A DNA stretch of 64,000 bases from Sulfitobacter sp. HNIBRBA3233 (GTDB taxonomy: Bacteria; Pseudomonadota; Alphaproteobacteria; Rhodobacterales; Rhodobacteraceae): assembly GCF_040149665.1 (NCBI RefSeq), contig NZ_JBEFLP010000001.1, positions 1,302,001 through 1,366,000 of the forward strand, written 5' to 3'. Below the pieces are notes generated by a model. It was given only the letters and a program-made list of their open reading frames with translations, was not told the origin of the DNA and did no database searches. Below, one piece after another: positions 8,780 through 16,228 of this stretch (position 1 is its first letter; every line of letters starts with the position of its first letter). The position numbers and the translations under genes were made by a program.

Positions 8780-9802
8780 TCAGGTGAGGCAGCTTAGCAG
8801 ATCTTCCATGTCTTGCGCCAAAGGCGCTTCGAACCGGATCAGCTCACCGCTGAGTGGATGTGTAAACCCCAAGACTGCCGCGTGCAGCGCCTGCCGGTCG
8901 AACCCGCGCACCGCCTCTGTCGCGGTCTCCGACAGCGCCGCCTTGGGCAGCTTGCGGCGCCCGCCGTAGACCGGATCACCCACAAGGCTGTGGCCCGCGT
9001 GGGCCATATGCACACGGATCTGGTGCGTGCGCCCGGTTTCGAGCCAGCATCCCATCAACGCCAGAACCGGCGGCACGCCAAAAGTTTCGATGCATCTGGC
9101 ACGGGTCACGGCGTGTTTGCCGCCCTGAAACAGGACCGCCTGCCGCTGCCGGTCGGTCCGGTGGCGCGCCAGTTGCGTTGTCAGCTTCAGGATATTGCCT
9201 GTCTCGAAACTCGCGCCCTTCACCCCCCTGAGCCGTGGATCGTTGGCATCGGGAACGCCGTAGACCAAGGCGCGGTAGTAGCGCTCCACGGTATGCGCCT
9301 CGAACTGCTTGGCCAGCCCGTGATGCGCCGCATCGGATTTCGCGACGACCAGCAGCCCCGAGGTGTCCTTGTCGATCCGGTGCACGATACCGGGGCGCTT
9401 CATGCCGCCCACACCGGACAGATCGTCGCCGCAATGGGCAAGAAGCGCGTTCACCAGCGTGCCCGACGGCGATCCGGGTGCGGGATGCACGACCATGCCC
9501 GCGGGCTTGTTAACGACGATCAGGTCTTCATCCTCGAAAATGATATCGAGCGGGATTGCCTCTGGCTGGATATGGCTTTCTTCCGCTTCCTCGACGTCGA
9601 TGTCGATCTTGGCACCCTCGCCCACAACCGCGCGCGGGTCGCGCTGGATTTCCTCGTTCACATAAACCGAACCGGACTCGATCAGACGTGCCAGCCGGGT
9701 GCGCGACAATGCGGCGTCCTCTGGCACATCCCGCGCCAGCGCCTTATCAAGACGGGGCGGCGGCGTTTCGCCGAGGATGAATGTGATACGGCGGTGCGAC
9801 AT
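8780..9802 (-). CDS. rluD: RluD-type 23S rRNA pseudouridine synthase
   Basis: A 340-residue RluA-family enzyme that isomerises uridines in 23S rRNA. An S4 RNA-binding domain is at residues about 20-80 (SRTRLARLIESGSVYVN), and the catalytic motif is HRIDKDTSGLLVVAKSD with the nucleophilic Asp. The GRTHQIRVHMAHAGHSLVGD block is also typical. Length and domain order fit RluD best. I start it at the ATG at 9802, with AGGAAG upstream; longer reading to 10240 would run into the tRNA gene. Its start codon shares two bases with that of the divergent gene. Confidence 0.9.
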   Translation of the reverse strand: MSHRRITFILGETPPPRLDKALARDVPEDAALSRTRLARLIESGSVYVNEEIQRDPRAVVGEGAKIDIDVEEAEESHIQPEAIPLDIIFEDEDLIVVNKPAGMVVHPAPGSPSGTLVNALLAHCGDDLSGVGGMKRPGIVHRIDKDTSGLLVVAKSDAAHHGLAKQFEAHTVERYYRALVYGVPDANDPRLRGVKGASFETGNILKLTTQLARHRTDRQRQAVLFQGGKHAVTRARCIETFGVPPVLALMGCWLETGRTHQIRVHMAHAGHSLVGDPVYGGRRKLPKAALSETATEAVRGFDRQALHAAVLGFTHPLSGELIRFEAPLAQDMEDLLSCLT

Positions 9803-10085
9803 GGACGAGCTTCCTGAACCGGGCAACCTGCGGTTTTTGCGCCGCATGGTGACGGTGCTGACCTTGGTCATGATTGGCGGTGTCGTAGTCGTAATCGGGC
9901 TGCTTGTCACCCGCCTCGGCACCCACACCCCGCCGTTGCCTGCCGAAATAACGCTCCCCGACGGGGCGCGTGCGACAGCCCTCACCCAAGGCCAGGATTG
10001 GTACGCCGTGGTCACGGATCGCAACCAGATACTGATATTTGACCGTATGACCGGCGCGCTGCGCCAGACGGTCGACGTGAAATAG
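9801..10085 (+). CDS. DUF6476-like single-pass membrane protein
   Basis: A 94-residue protein with a short cytoplasmic N-terminus, one transmembrane helix at about residues 16-41 (VTVLTLVMIGGVVVVIGLLV) and a periplasmic beta-rich tail ending in a DRNQILIFDRMTG segment. This resembles the small Rhodobacterales family DUF6476, function unknown. Its ATG at 9801 overlaps the rluD ATG on the other strand (CATG). A GGCGGTG stretch upstream is a weak ribosome site. Confidence 0.78.
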   Translation: MDELPEPGNLRFLRRMVTVLTLVMIGGVVVVIGLLVTRLGTHTPPLPAEITLPDGARATALTQGQDWYAVVTDRNQILIFDRMTGALRQTVDVK

Positions 10086-10195
10086 CGGCAAAGACCGGGC
10101 GCTGAATCGGCCCCGTGGCGGCTCGAACGGCCAAACATACAGTTAAGGCAGAGCGTTAACGCTGCCCGACAATACGCTGAATTTAAAGAGGAAGA

Positions 10196-10272
10196 TGGTA
10201 CCACCTCCTGGTCTCGAACCAGGGACCTCTTGATCCACAATCAAGCGCTCTAACCAACTGAGCTAAGGCGGC
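10196..10272 (-). tRNA. tRNA-His (GTG anticodon)
   Basis: A full cloverleaf of 77 nt including an encoded CCA. Acceptor GCCGCCT pairs with AGGTGGT; D stem GCTC/GAGC; anticodon stem CTTGA/TCAAG with loop TTGTGGA and anticodon GTG at 10236-10238; T arm CCTGG-TTCGAGA-CCAGG. The discriminator is A73, position 72 is T opposite G1, and no G-1:C73 pair is possible. That differs from the universal His element but agrees with the known alphaproteobacterial exception. Confidence 0.95.
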
Positions 10273-10334
10273 ACGCAGGTGGGACTTATCTTTGTCGCGA
10301 AAAGATTGCAAGCCTTGCAGGCTGCGAAAATCAC

Positions 10335-10817
10335 TTAAAACGTGATCTCGAAGGTCTGTTCATTCAGCGACTGCCCGAAGGACGTCACAGGGCGTTCAGC
10401 GATCAGGCGCCAACCGTTGCGCCGGTAGAGCGCGCAGGCCGCGCGGTGGCTTTCGTGGGTCCAAAGCTGCATCCCGTCATAGCCGCACGCGCGGGCGAAT
10501 CCGGTGCATGTCTCAAGCAGACGCCGCCCCAGCCCCTTGCCGCGCGCATCCGGCATCAGCAGAAACAGGCGCAGTTTCGCGCGTGTCCCGTCCAACCGGA
10601 CGCAGAAGATGGACCCGATGCGCTTGCCGTCCTCCCACGCGATCCAGCCCCGCTCGTCCTCGGGATCGTGTGACGCGATGAAATCATCGAGAATGCCCGC
10701 AACCAATATGCCGAACGACTCGTCGAATCCCTCCTCGCGGGCGTAATGCTTGGCGTGGGCGGCGACCAGCCAGTCGCGGTCGTCGGGCGTAAAGGGGCGC
10801 AGTTCGATGTCGGACAT
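10335..10817 (-). CDS. GNAT family N-acetyltransferase
   Basis: A 160-residue single-domain GCN5-related acetyltransferase. The acetyl-CoA pyrophosphate-binding motif A is LFLLMPDARGKGLGRRLLE near residues 85-105 (RGKGLG). The C-terminal part WTHESHRAACALYRRNGW is motif B. It transfers acetyl from acetyl-CoA to an unknown amine. The N-terminus begins with RPFTPDDRDWLVAAHAKHYA, a pattern common in small-molecule or MarR-fused GNATs. I start at the ATG at 10817; upstream codons read antisense of the neighbouring gene. Confidence 0.85.
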   Translation of the reverse strand: MSDIELRPFTPDDRDWLVAAHAKHYAREEGFDESFGILVAGILDDFIASHDPEDERGWIAWEDGKRIGSIFCVRLDGTRAKLRLFLLMPDARGKGLGRRLLETCTGFARACGYDGMQLWTHESHRAACALYRRNGWRLIAERPVTSFGQSLNEQTFEITF

Positions 10818-10901
10818 ATGTTCAGGATAGCCCTTAGCAATCTTGCGTTTCAACCCGCGCGCGGATACCGCTATGCTGCTGTGACACAAGGGAGAGCGAC
10901 C

Positions 10902-11102
10902 GTGGGCATCAATTCCGAAAGCGATATCGAAGCCAATCTTCAGATCGGACCGACCGAGCTGGGCATGGTGCGCCTGTTCGTCGAGGGGGGCGGTGTGGAA
11001 CTGCCAATGGATTTCACGCCTGACGAAGCGCGCGAGATCGCCGAAGAGATCGTGGCGGCAGCCGCAACGGCGGCCAAGGTCGGCGGCAAGAAAAAGCGCT
11101 GA
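10902..11102 (+). CDS. DUF6324-like small acidic protein
   Basis: A 66-residue protein starting at a GTG (10902) preceded by a good GGGAGAG ribosome site. The sequence NLQIGPTELGMVRLFVEGGG followed by LPMDFTPDEAREIAEEI matches the small family DUF6324 found in Rhodobacterales; function unknown. The C-terminus is an Ala-rich helix ending in a KKKR basic tail. It converges on mmcB with only 8 bases between stops. Confidence 0.8.
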   Translation: MGINSESDIEANLQIGPTELGMVRLFVEGGGVELPMDFTPDEAREIAEEIVAAAATAAKVGGKKKR

Positions 11103-11110
11103 GCGCCGCG

Positions 11111-11566
11111 TCAGTCCCAGTCGGGATGCATGTCCGGATCGCGCAACACCTGCAACCGGCGTGCCGCCGTTGTGGCGAATTTCTGAACCATCGTCTTGCG
11201 ACGGGCGGGCGCGAGCTTGGTCTCCTCCGACATGCGCAGTATTTCGGCGTTGTAGGCATCGGCCACGATCAATCCGTGATCGTCGGGCAAGATCTCGGTC
11301 GGGAACTCCGCATCCACCGCAAAGAAAAAACGGTCGGCCCACTCCAGATAGCCCTGCCATTTCTGGTCTGATGTGAAATCCGCCCGCGAGGATTTGCATT
11401 CGACGACCCAGATCTCGCCTTTCGGGCCCAGTGCCATCACGTCCACCCGCATTCCCCGCGTCGGGACCACTTCCTCCACGCAGGCGAACCCCAAGGAGGC
11501 AAGGTGGCGGGACACGCCCCGCTGCAAAAGCTGGCCGGGCTGGTAGGTTTGTGCAATCTGGTTCAT
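11111..11566 (-). CDS. mmcB: MmcB-family DNA repair protein
   Basis: A 151-residue protein matching the alphaproteobacterial MmcB family, SOS-controlled and linked to mitomycin C resistance in Caulobacter. The core resembles a restriction-endonuclease-like fold: RVDVMALGPKGEIWVVECK carries a D...E-x-K pattern, followed by SDQKWQGYLEWADRFFFAV. I place the start at ATG 11566 because the in-frame alternative at 11584 would lie inside the LexA box upstream. Regulation by LexA is strongly suggested by that box. Confidence 0.88.
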   Translation of the reverse strand: MNQIAQTYQPGQLLQRGVSRHLASLGFACVEEVVPTRGMRVDVMALGPKGEIWVVECKSSRADFTSDQKWQGYLEWADRFFFAVDAEFPTEILPDDHGLIVADAYNAEILRMSEETKLAPARRKTMVQKFATTAARRLQVLRDPDMHPDWD

Positions 11567-11578
11567 GCGCAAAATAAT

Positions 11579-11593
11579 GAACAATTCGTGAAC
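11579..11593 (-). promoter_or_regulatory. LexA (SOS) box of mmcB
   Basis: On the minus strand the sequence reads GTTC-ACGAATT-GTTC, an exact match to the alphaproteobacterial LexA consensus GTTC-N7-GTTC. It ends 13 bases upstream of the mmcB start codon, a position that would block transcription initiation or early elongation when LexA is bound. Confidence 0.85.
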
Positions 11594-11675
11594 ATTTGCA
11601 ACCCCCGTTCCTGCCGCGGTTGGCAGTGGGCGCGCGCGCCCCTATCTTTCAGACAACCAAAAGGATGCAACCGCG

Positions 11676-12968
11676 ATGAGCACACCCGATGACCATTCCG
11701 CGCAGGCGCGCGGTGTCCGCTACGCGCGAGAACTCGAAGGACATGTCACGTGGCTCGATACTTTCTCGGGGACCGCTCTGGGCGTCTTGTCGGTGGCATC
11801 CGGCATCTACACCTATCTGGGGGTGTCGTCGCTGCTGGACGACAACGGCGCGATGACCGCATTTGCGGCGATCGCCTATTCCGTGGCGGTGTCTGTCGGC
11901 ATCTTCGTGTTCTGGTCCTACATGATCCGCCTGTTTCCGGCGGTGCGCGGCGCACGGGCGCGGATCGCGCTCCTGGGCGCGATGGGTCTGGGATCGTTGG
12001 CCATCGTCGCCATGTCAAGCTGGCTGAACGCGGCGGCACTCGCCGGGTCGGCAGCGGTCGAACAGCACCTTGCCGAAACCGTTCAGGATTATCAGGGCGC
12101 GCTGGAACAGGCCCACGAGGTCGCCCTGACCGGTCAGGCGCTGGAGCGTGACGTGGCCCGCGTCCGGCAGTCCTTCGAGGATCTGAGCGAACAGGAGGCC
12201 ACCGGCAATCTCTCCGGCCTTGCGGGCCGCGGTGCGGTTTTCCGCGTTCTGCGCCAGAAATCATCCGAGCTTGCCGCGCTGGAAGCCCAGATCGCGGCGC
12301 AGGAACCGCTTGTCCAATCCGCCTTTTCCGAAGGCAACGCGATCCTCAGCCGGATGCGTGCCCTCACGGTCGAACCCGGCCCGGTAGAGGCGCGGTCGGT
12401 GGAGTTTTCCGAACAGGCCGTGCGCCTTGCGGGGCTGATCACGCAGCTGCGCCAGCTCTCCGTGGCATCGCTGGTCGAACGCGCGGCGCAGGATCTGTCG
12501 GCCTCGGTTGTCCTGCCGGAACTCGATGGCCGGTCCGAGGCGACGCGCACGGATCAGGCGGCGACGATCACGTCGGTGCTTGAGGTGCTCGCCCAGCGCG
12601 CAACCACGTTGGAGCGCGCCGCGCAGGACGTTCTGGCGCGCCCCGCCCCGCCCGAGACGACCTATACGCCGATATCCTCTGCCGATGCGGTGATCCTTTA
12701 TGCGCGCAACTTCGTGCCCTCATGGGCGGGGGCCATCGCGATTGACCTGCTGCCCGGTGTTCTGGTGCTGATTCTCGCGATCACGCAGGGCGCTATCCGC
12801 ATGGGCCGCGAGGGCACCGCCATCGAAGACAGCATGACCCTTGCAGAGCTGCGTGCCGCCATGGCCGTGGTGCGCGAGCTCGATCCCGGCATGTTCCGCG
12901 ACAGCGAGACGCCCGCCACGTCTCAGCCCCCTGCACCGCTGCCCAAACCGAAACCCGCCGCCGAATGA
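11676..12968 (+). CDS. Multi-pass membrane protein with long coiled coil, unknown function
   Basis: A 430-residue protein I do not recognise. Three hydrophobic helices lie near residues 25-50, 59-87 and 95-123, then a long charged helical stretch (about 125-340) rich in Glu, Gln, Ala and Arg that should form a coiled coil, then a fourth membrane helix (about 348-376, IDLLPGVLVLILAITQGAI) and a Pro-rich tail. The layout suggests a membrane-anchored scaffold with a large periplasmic helical domain. It overlaps the next gene by four bases, so the two products probably act together. Confidence 0.75.
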   Translation: MSTPDDHSAQARGVRYARELEGHVTWLDTFSGTALGVLSVASGIYTYLGVSSLLDDNGAMTAFAAIAYSVAVSVGIFVFWSYMIRLFPAVRGARARIALLGAMGLGSLAIVAMSSWLNAAALAGSAAVEQHLAETVQDYQGALEQAHEVALTGQALERDVARVRQSFEDLSEQEATGNLSGLAGRGAVFRVLRQKSSELAALEAQIAAQEPLVQSAFSEGNAILSRMRALTVEPGPVEARSVEFSEQAVRLAGLITQLRQLSVASLVERAAQDLSASVVLPELDGRSEATRTDQAATITSVLEVLAQRATTLERAAQDVLARPAPPETTYTPISSADAVILYARNFVPSWAGAIAIDLLPGVLVLILAITQGAIRMGREGTAIEDSMTLAELRAAMAVVRELDPGMFRDSETPATSQPPAPLPKPKPAAE

Positions 12969-13723
12969 CCGAGGCAACCCCGAAACGCAACACCGTCGGA
13001 CGCGTCCTGATGGGTGTGCTGATCTTCCAGCTCGGCCTTGCCGGTCTGTTGTTTCTGGGCGACATGCAAAGCGGTTTCAGCCTGCCCGACTTCGGGCCGA
13101 GGGCGCCGCAGCTGACCGAACCGATCCGCCCCGGTGACCAAACACGGCGGTTCTCGCCCGATCGCTCGCCCCCCGGCGGGCAACCCCTGCGCACGGAGCC
13201 CCTGCCGGAGCGGCTGGTGCTGACTTCCGTGGCGGGCGGTGAGGCGATCCTGCTGGAAGGGGCCATCGCGGGAGGCGACGCCGAGCGCATCCTGAAGCTG
13301 ATCGAAGACCTCCGGACCCCGCCCAGCCGGATCATCCTGAATTCGCCGGGCGGGTCTGTGCGCGATGCGCTTGTGCTGGGTCGCGCCGTGCGTCAGGCGG
13401 GGTTCGAGACCGAACTCCGCTCGGGCGACATATGCTATTCGGCCTGCCCCTACCTTCTGGCCGCTGGCACCACGCGCAGGGTGCCGGACGATGCGTCGGT
13501 GGGTGTGCACCAGCATTATTTCGGCGAAAGCACCCTGCTCCCCGCTTTTGTCGCAGTGGAGGATATCCAGCGCGGACAGGGCGAAGTGATGCGTTACCTT
13601 GACCAGATGGGTGTTGATCCGCTGGTCATGCAGCACGCACTGGTGACCCCGCCCGACGAAATCTATGTGCTGCTGCCCGAGGAACTGGTGCGGTACGGAT
13701 TTATTGACGGTACAGAGGGCTGA
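12965..13723 (+). CDS. COG3904-type periplasmic ClpP/crotonase-fold protein
   Basis: A 252-residue protein with an N-terminal membrane anchor (residues about 14-32) and a Pro-rich linker. The body has a ClpP-like fold: LNSPGGSVRDALVLGRAVR, then ICYSACPYLLAAG with Ser159 in the position of the ClpP nucleophile, then a VGVHQHYF block with His182. The family is annotated as predicted periplasmic; protease activity is an inference. Translational coupling to the coiled-coil membrane protein upstream implies a joint complex. Its 3' end carries TTGACG (13704-13709), a likely -35 for the RNA gene downstream. Confidence 0.8.
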   Translation: MTEATPKRNTVGRVLMGVLIFQLGLAGLLFLGDMQSGFSLPDFGPRAPQLTEPIRPGDQTRRFSPDRSPPGGQPLRTEPLPERLVLTSVAGGEAILLEGAIAGGDAERILKLIEDLRTPPSRIILNSPGGSVRDALVLGRAVRQAGFETELRSGDICYSACPYLLAAGTTRRVPDDASVGVHQHYFGESTLLPAFVAVEDIQRGQGEVMRYLDQMGVDPLVMQHALVTPPDEIYVLLPEELVRYGFIDGTEG

Positions 13724-13748
13724 GCCCTTGTCCGGACCGACCCCGCGG

Positions 13749-13895
13749 CTTATCTCTGGGCTGTGACGGGTTCTGCCCTGCTCGACTGACGTCTACATTC
13801 CAGTGGCCTTAAGCAAATCCGAGGGAGCTGGCTCTGTCCTGGCCCTGGTCAGGTTATCTGGCGCCCACCTGTATATACAGGTCCTCGGGAATAAG
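13749..13895 (+). ncRNA. ssrS: Probable 6S RNA (SsrS)
   Basis: A ~147-nt segment in a 284-base gap. Its ends pair (CTTAT at 13749-13753 with ATAAG at 13891-13895), then CTC/GGG and GGG/TCC continue the closing stem, leaving a large internal bubble as in 6S RNA. The 3' part CGCCCACCT...AGGT followed by CGGGAAT resembles alphaproteobacterial 6S as I remember it. A TTGACG at 13704-13709 fits a -35 for a start near 13745. 6S RNA binds RNA polymerase holoenzyme. The exact ends and identity need a covariance-model test. Confidence 0.6.
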
Positions 13896-14007
13896 ACTGA
13901 CCCGGCAACGGCGGTCCCGTCACACAACTTCCCTCAGCGGCGATTTCAGCCGGCGCGCAGCGCGGATTCACGCTGCAACAGGGCCAAAACCTCCAGTTTC
14001 AGAATAT

Positions 14008-14496
14008 TCAGAACGTTTCGGGCCGCGCTTCACGCGCCATAAAGTCAAGGATCGCATTCACAAAGCGGGTTTCCTTGCCGTCGGGAAAGAACGACGCCGC
14101 GATATCAAGGTATTCGGCGATCACCACTTTCGGCGGGATGCCCTTGTCGCGAAACTCGGCCCCTGCCGCGCGAAACAGCGCACGCAAGGTCGGATCAAGC
14201 CGTGCGATCGGCCATTTCTGCACCAGCGCGCGGTCTGTCGACTGGTCGATGGCCGCCTGATGGGCCACCACGCCCTCCAGCACCCGCGTGAAATGCGCTT
14301 CGTCGCCTTCGAGCATTTCCTGCCCGTCCAGAAGCTCTCCGAAACGGTGGTTCAGGAATTCGATGCGCACGCGGTCCACCGACAGGTCCGAATGTTCCAT
14401 CTGGAACAGTGCCTGCACCGCGAAAAAGCGCGCGGCGTGGCGCATCTTTCGCTTCATGTTGCCGGTCATGTTGTCGCTTCGCGGAGGCGTGGTCAT
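14008..14496 (-). CDS. nusB: Transcription antitermination factor NusB
   Basis: A 162-residue all-helical NusB, which with NusE/S10 binds boxA RNA for rRNA antitermination. Recognisable are RKMRHAARFFAVQALFQME at the start, a DPTLRALFRAAGAEFRD helix and the C-terminal PPKVVIAEYLDIAASFF and FVNAILDFMAREA. Last gene of the ribE-ribBX-ribH-nusB run, the usual alphaproteobacterial order, 21 bases after ribH. The start is uncertain: no clear ribosome site precedes ATG 14496, and in-frame ATGs lie 27 and 39 bases in. Confidence 0.92.
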   Translation of the reverse strand: MTTPPRSDNMTGNMKRKMRHAARFFAVQALFQMEHSDLSVDRVRIEFLNHRFGELLDGQEMLEGDEAHFTRVLEGVVAHQAAIDQSTDRALVQKWPIARLDPTLRALFRAAGAEFRDKGIPPKVVIAEYLDIAASFFPDGKETRFVNAILDFMAREARPETF

Positions 14497-14517
14497 CGGG
14501 AGGGTCCAGTACTGGGA

Positions 14518-15042
14518 TCAGGCAATGATGGTATCCGTGCCACCCGGTTTGAAACCAATGCCTTTGCTCGTGCCCGCCCACTTACGGGCCAGTGCAATGA
14601 GATGCAAGGCCGCCATTGCGGCACCGCCCCCCTTGTTCTGCCCGTCGGGGTCTGCACGTACCTCGGCCTGCTGCTTGTTCTCGACGGTGAGGATCCCGTT
14701 CCCGATGCACAGCCCCGACAGGCCCAGCATCTGGAGCGCGCGGCTGCTGTCGTTGCAGACGGTCTCGTAATGCGTGGTTTCGCCGCGGATCACGCAGCCG
14801 AGCGCCACGTAGCCGTCGAAATTGCTGCCACGGTCGGAGATGCCGATGGCCGTGGGAATCTCGAGCGCGCCGGGCATCTCGACGACCTCATAGGTCGCGC
14901 CGACGCTTTCCAGCGCCGCCTTCGCGCCCTTCACCAAGTCGGCGGCGATATCGCTGTAATAGGGCGACACCACGATCAGTACCTTCACGGGCGCGTCGAA
15001 TTCCGGCGCAGGCAGGACGGTGTGTTCTTCCGAGGCGGCCAT
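14518..15042 (-). CDS. ribH: 6,7-dimethyl-8-ribityllumazine synthase
   Basis: A 174-residue lumazine synthase that condenses 3,4-dihydroxybutanone phosphate with the ribitylaminopyrimidine, the penultimate step of riboflavin synthesis. Family motifs are MPGALEIPTAI, DGYVALGCVIRGETTHYE (with the catalytic His region), and LCIGNGILTVEN. It follows ribBX by three bases. The C-terminal part QAEVRADPDGQNKGGGAAM is the usual end of the family. Cytoplasmic, expected to assemble into pentamers or capsids. Confidence 0.95.
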   Translation of the reverse strand: MAASEEHTVLPAPEFDAPVKVLIVVSPYYSDIAADLVKGAKAALESVGATYEVVEMPGALEIPTAIGISDRGSNFDGYVALGCVIRGETTHYETVCNDSSRALQMLGLSGLCIGNGILTVENKQQAEVRADPDGQNKGGGAAMAALHLIALARKWAGTSKGIGFKPGGTDTIIA

Positions 15043-15045
15043 GGC

Positions 15046-16167
15046 TTATTCCTTTGTGATCGGGCGGTGGCCCACGATTTTCAGATCGTAGGCTTCAAGC
15101 CCGGTGTATTTGGTCTGCGGATTGTCGGTCAGCAGGATCAGCTCGTGAACGCCCATTTCCGCAAGGATCTGCGCGCCAAGACCGGTGCGCTTGATGGTGC
15201 GGGGTGCGTCGTCTTCGTCGTCGAGCCGCAGTCGCGGGTTCGGCTCGCGGAACAGCAGGACCGCACCGCGCCCCTCTTTCTCGATGATCCGCATGGCGCG
15301 GGGCAGCTCGTCCGGAGCGGACGGGCCCAGCCCCAGCACGTCTTCAAGCGCGTTCAGCGCATGGGTCCGGGTCAGCACGGGCTTTCCGTCGCCGATATCG
15401 CCCTTCGACAGCACGACGTGGTCGGTGCCCGAAATCTGGTCCTGAAAGACGCGCATGCGCCAGTCGCCACCATAGGCCGAAGTCACTTCGCGGTCATCGC
15501 GGACCATCAGCATGTTGTCGTGCTTGTTCCGGTAGGCGATGAGATCGCTGATCGTGCCGATTTTCAGGTCGTGCTGCTTGGCGAAGGTCACCAGATCGGG
15601 CAGCCGCGCCATGGTGCCATCGTCCTTCATGATCTCGCAGATCACACCGGCGGGTTTCAGTCCCGCCAGCCGCGAGATATCGACCGAGGCCTCCGTATGG
15701 CCGGCGCGCACCAGCACGCCGCCGTCACGGGCGCGCAGCGGGAACACGTGGCCCGGTGTGGCGATGTCTGCGGCGGTGTTCTGTTCGTTGATCGCAACGG
15801 CGACGGTCAGCGCCCTGTCCGCGGCCGAGATGCCGGTGCTGACACCCTCGCGCGCCTCGATGCTGACGGTGAACGCGGTTTCATGGCGCGAGGAATTGTT
15901 CGTGGCCATCATCGGCAGTTCCAGCGCGTTCACCCGCGCCTGCGTCATCGGCAGGCAGATCAGGCCGCGCCCGTGGGTCGCCATGAAATTGATCGCCTCG
16001 GCATCCGCGAATTCCGCCGCGATCACCAGATCACCCTCGTTCTCGCGGTCCTCGTGATCGACAAGAATATACATCTTGCCCTGACGCGCCTCCTCGATGA
16101 TCTCTTCGATCGGTGAGATGGCGCTTGCCAGCTCTTCCTCGACGGGTCCGGGTGTTTCGAAATTCAT
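15046..16167 (-). CDS. ribB: RibBX: DHBP synthase with degenerate GTP-cyclohydrolase-like domain
   Basis: A 373-residue protein. The N-terminal half is 3,4-dihydroxy-2-butanone 4-phosphate synthase, with DHEDRENEGDLV, HGRGLICLPM, TGISAADRALTV and VLVRAGHTEASVDI. The C-terminal half resembles GTP cyclohydrolase II (EKEGRGAVLLFREP) but lacks the zinc-binding cysteines of the SECLTGDVFGSLRCDCG block; where they should be it reads SKGDIGDGKPVLTRTHAL. That matches the RibBX variant known from Proteobacteria, so GTP cyclohydrolase activity must come from another gene. AAGGAGAC fixes the start at 16167. Confidence 0.9.
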   Translation of the reverse strand: MNFETPGPVEEELASAISPIEEIIEEARQGKMYILVDHEDRENEGDLVIAAEFADAEAINFMATHGRGLICLPMTQARVNALELPMMATNNSSRHETAFTVSIEAREGVSTGISAADRALTVAVAINEQNTAADIATPGHVFPLRARDGGVLVRAGHTEASVDISRLAGLKPAGVICEIMKDDGTMARLPDLVTFAKQHDLKIGTISDLIAYRNKHDNMLMVRDDREVTSAYGGDWRMRVFQDQISGTDHVVLSKGDIGDGKPVLTRTHALNALEDVLGLGPSAPDELPRAMRIIEKEGRGAVLLFREPNPRLRLDDEDDAPRTIKRTGLGAQILAEMGVHELILLTDNPQTKYTGLEAYDLKIVGHRPITKE

Positions 16168-16228
16168 GCTGTCTCCTTCGGAGCGCTTTGACGCCGGTGC
16201 GCGCTGACGCGCCACACCGGCAAATTGT

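Noticed and set aside
13867..13882. ACCTGTATATACAGGT read as an enterobacterial-type LexA box
   Set aside because: The half-sites CTGT/ACAG are 4 bases apart, not 8, and alphaproteobacterial LexA uses GTTC-N7-GTTC. It fits better as a 6S RNA hairpin.
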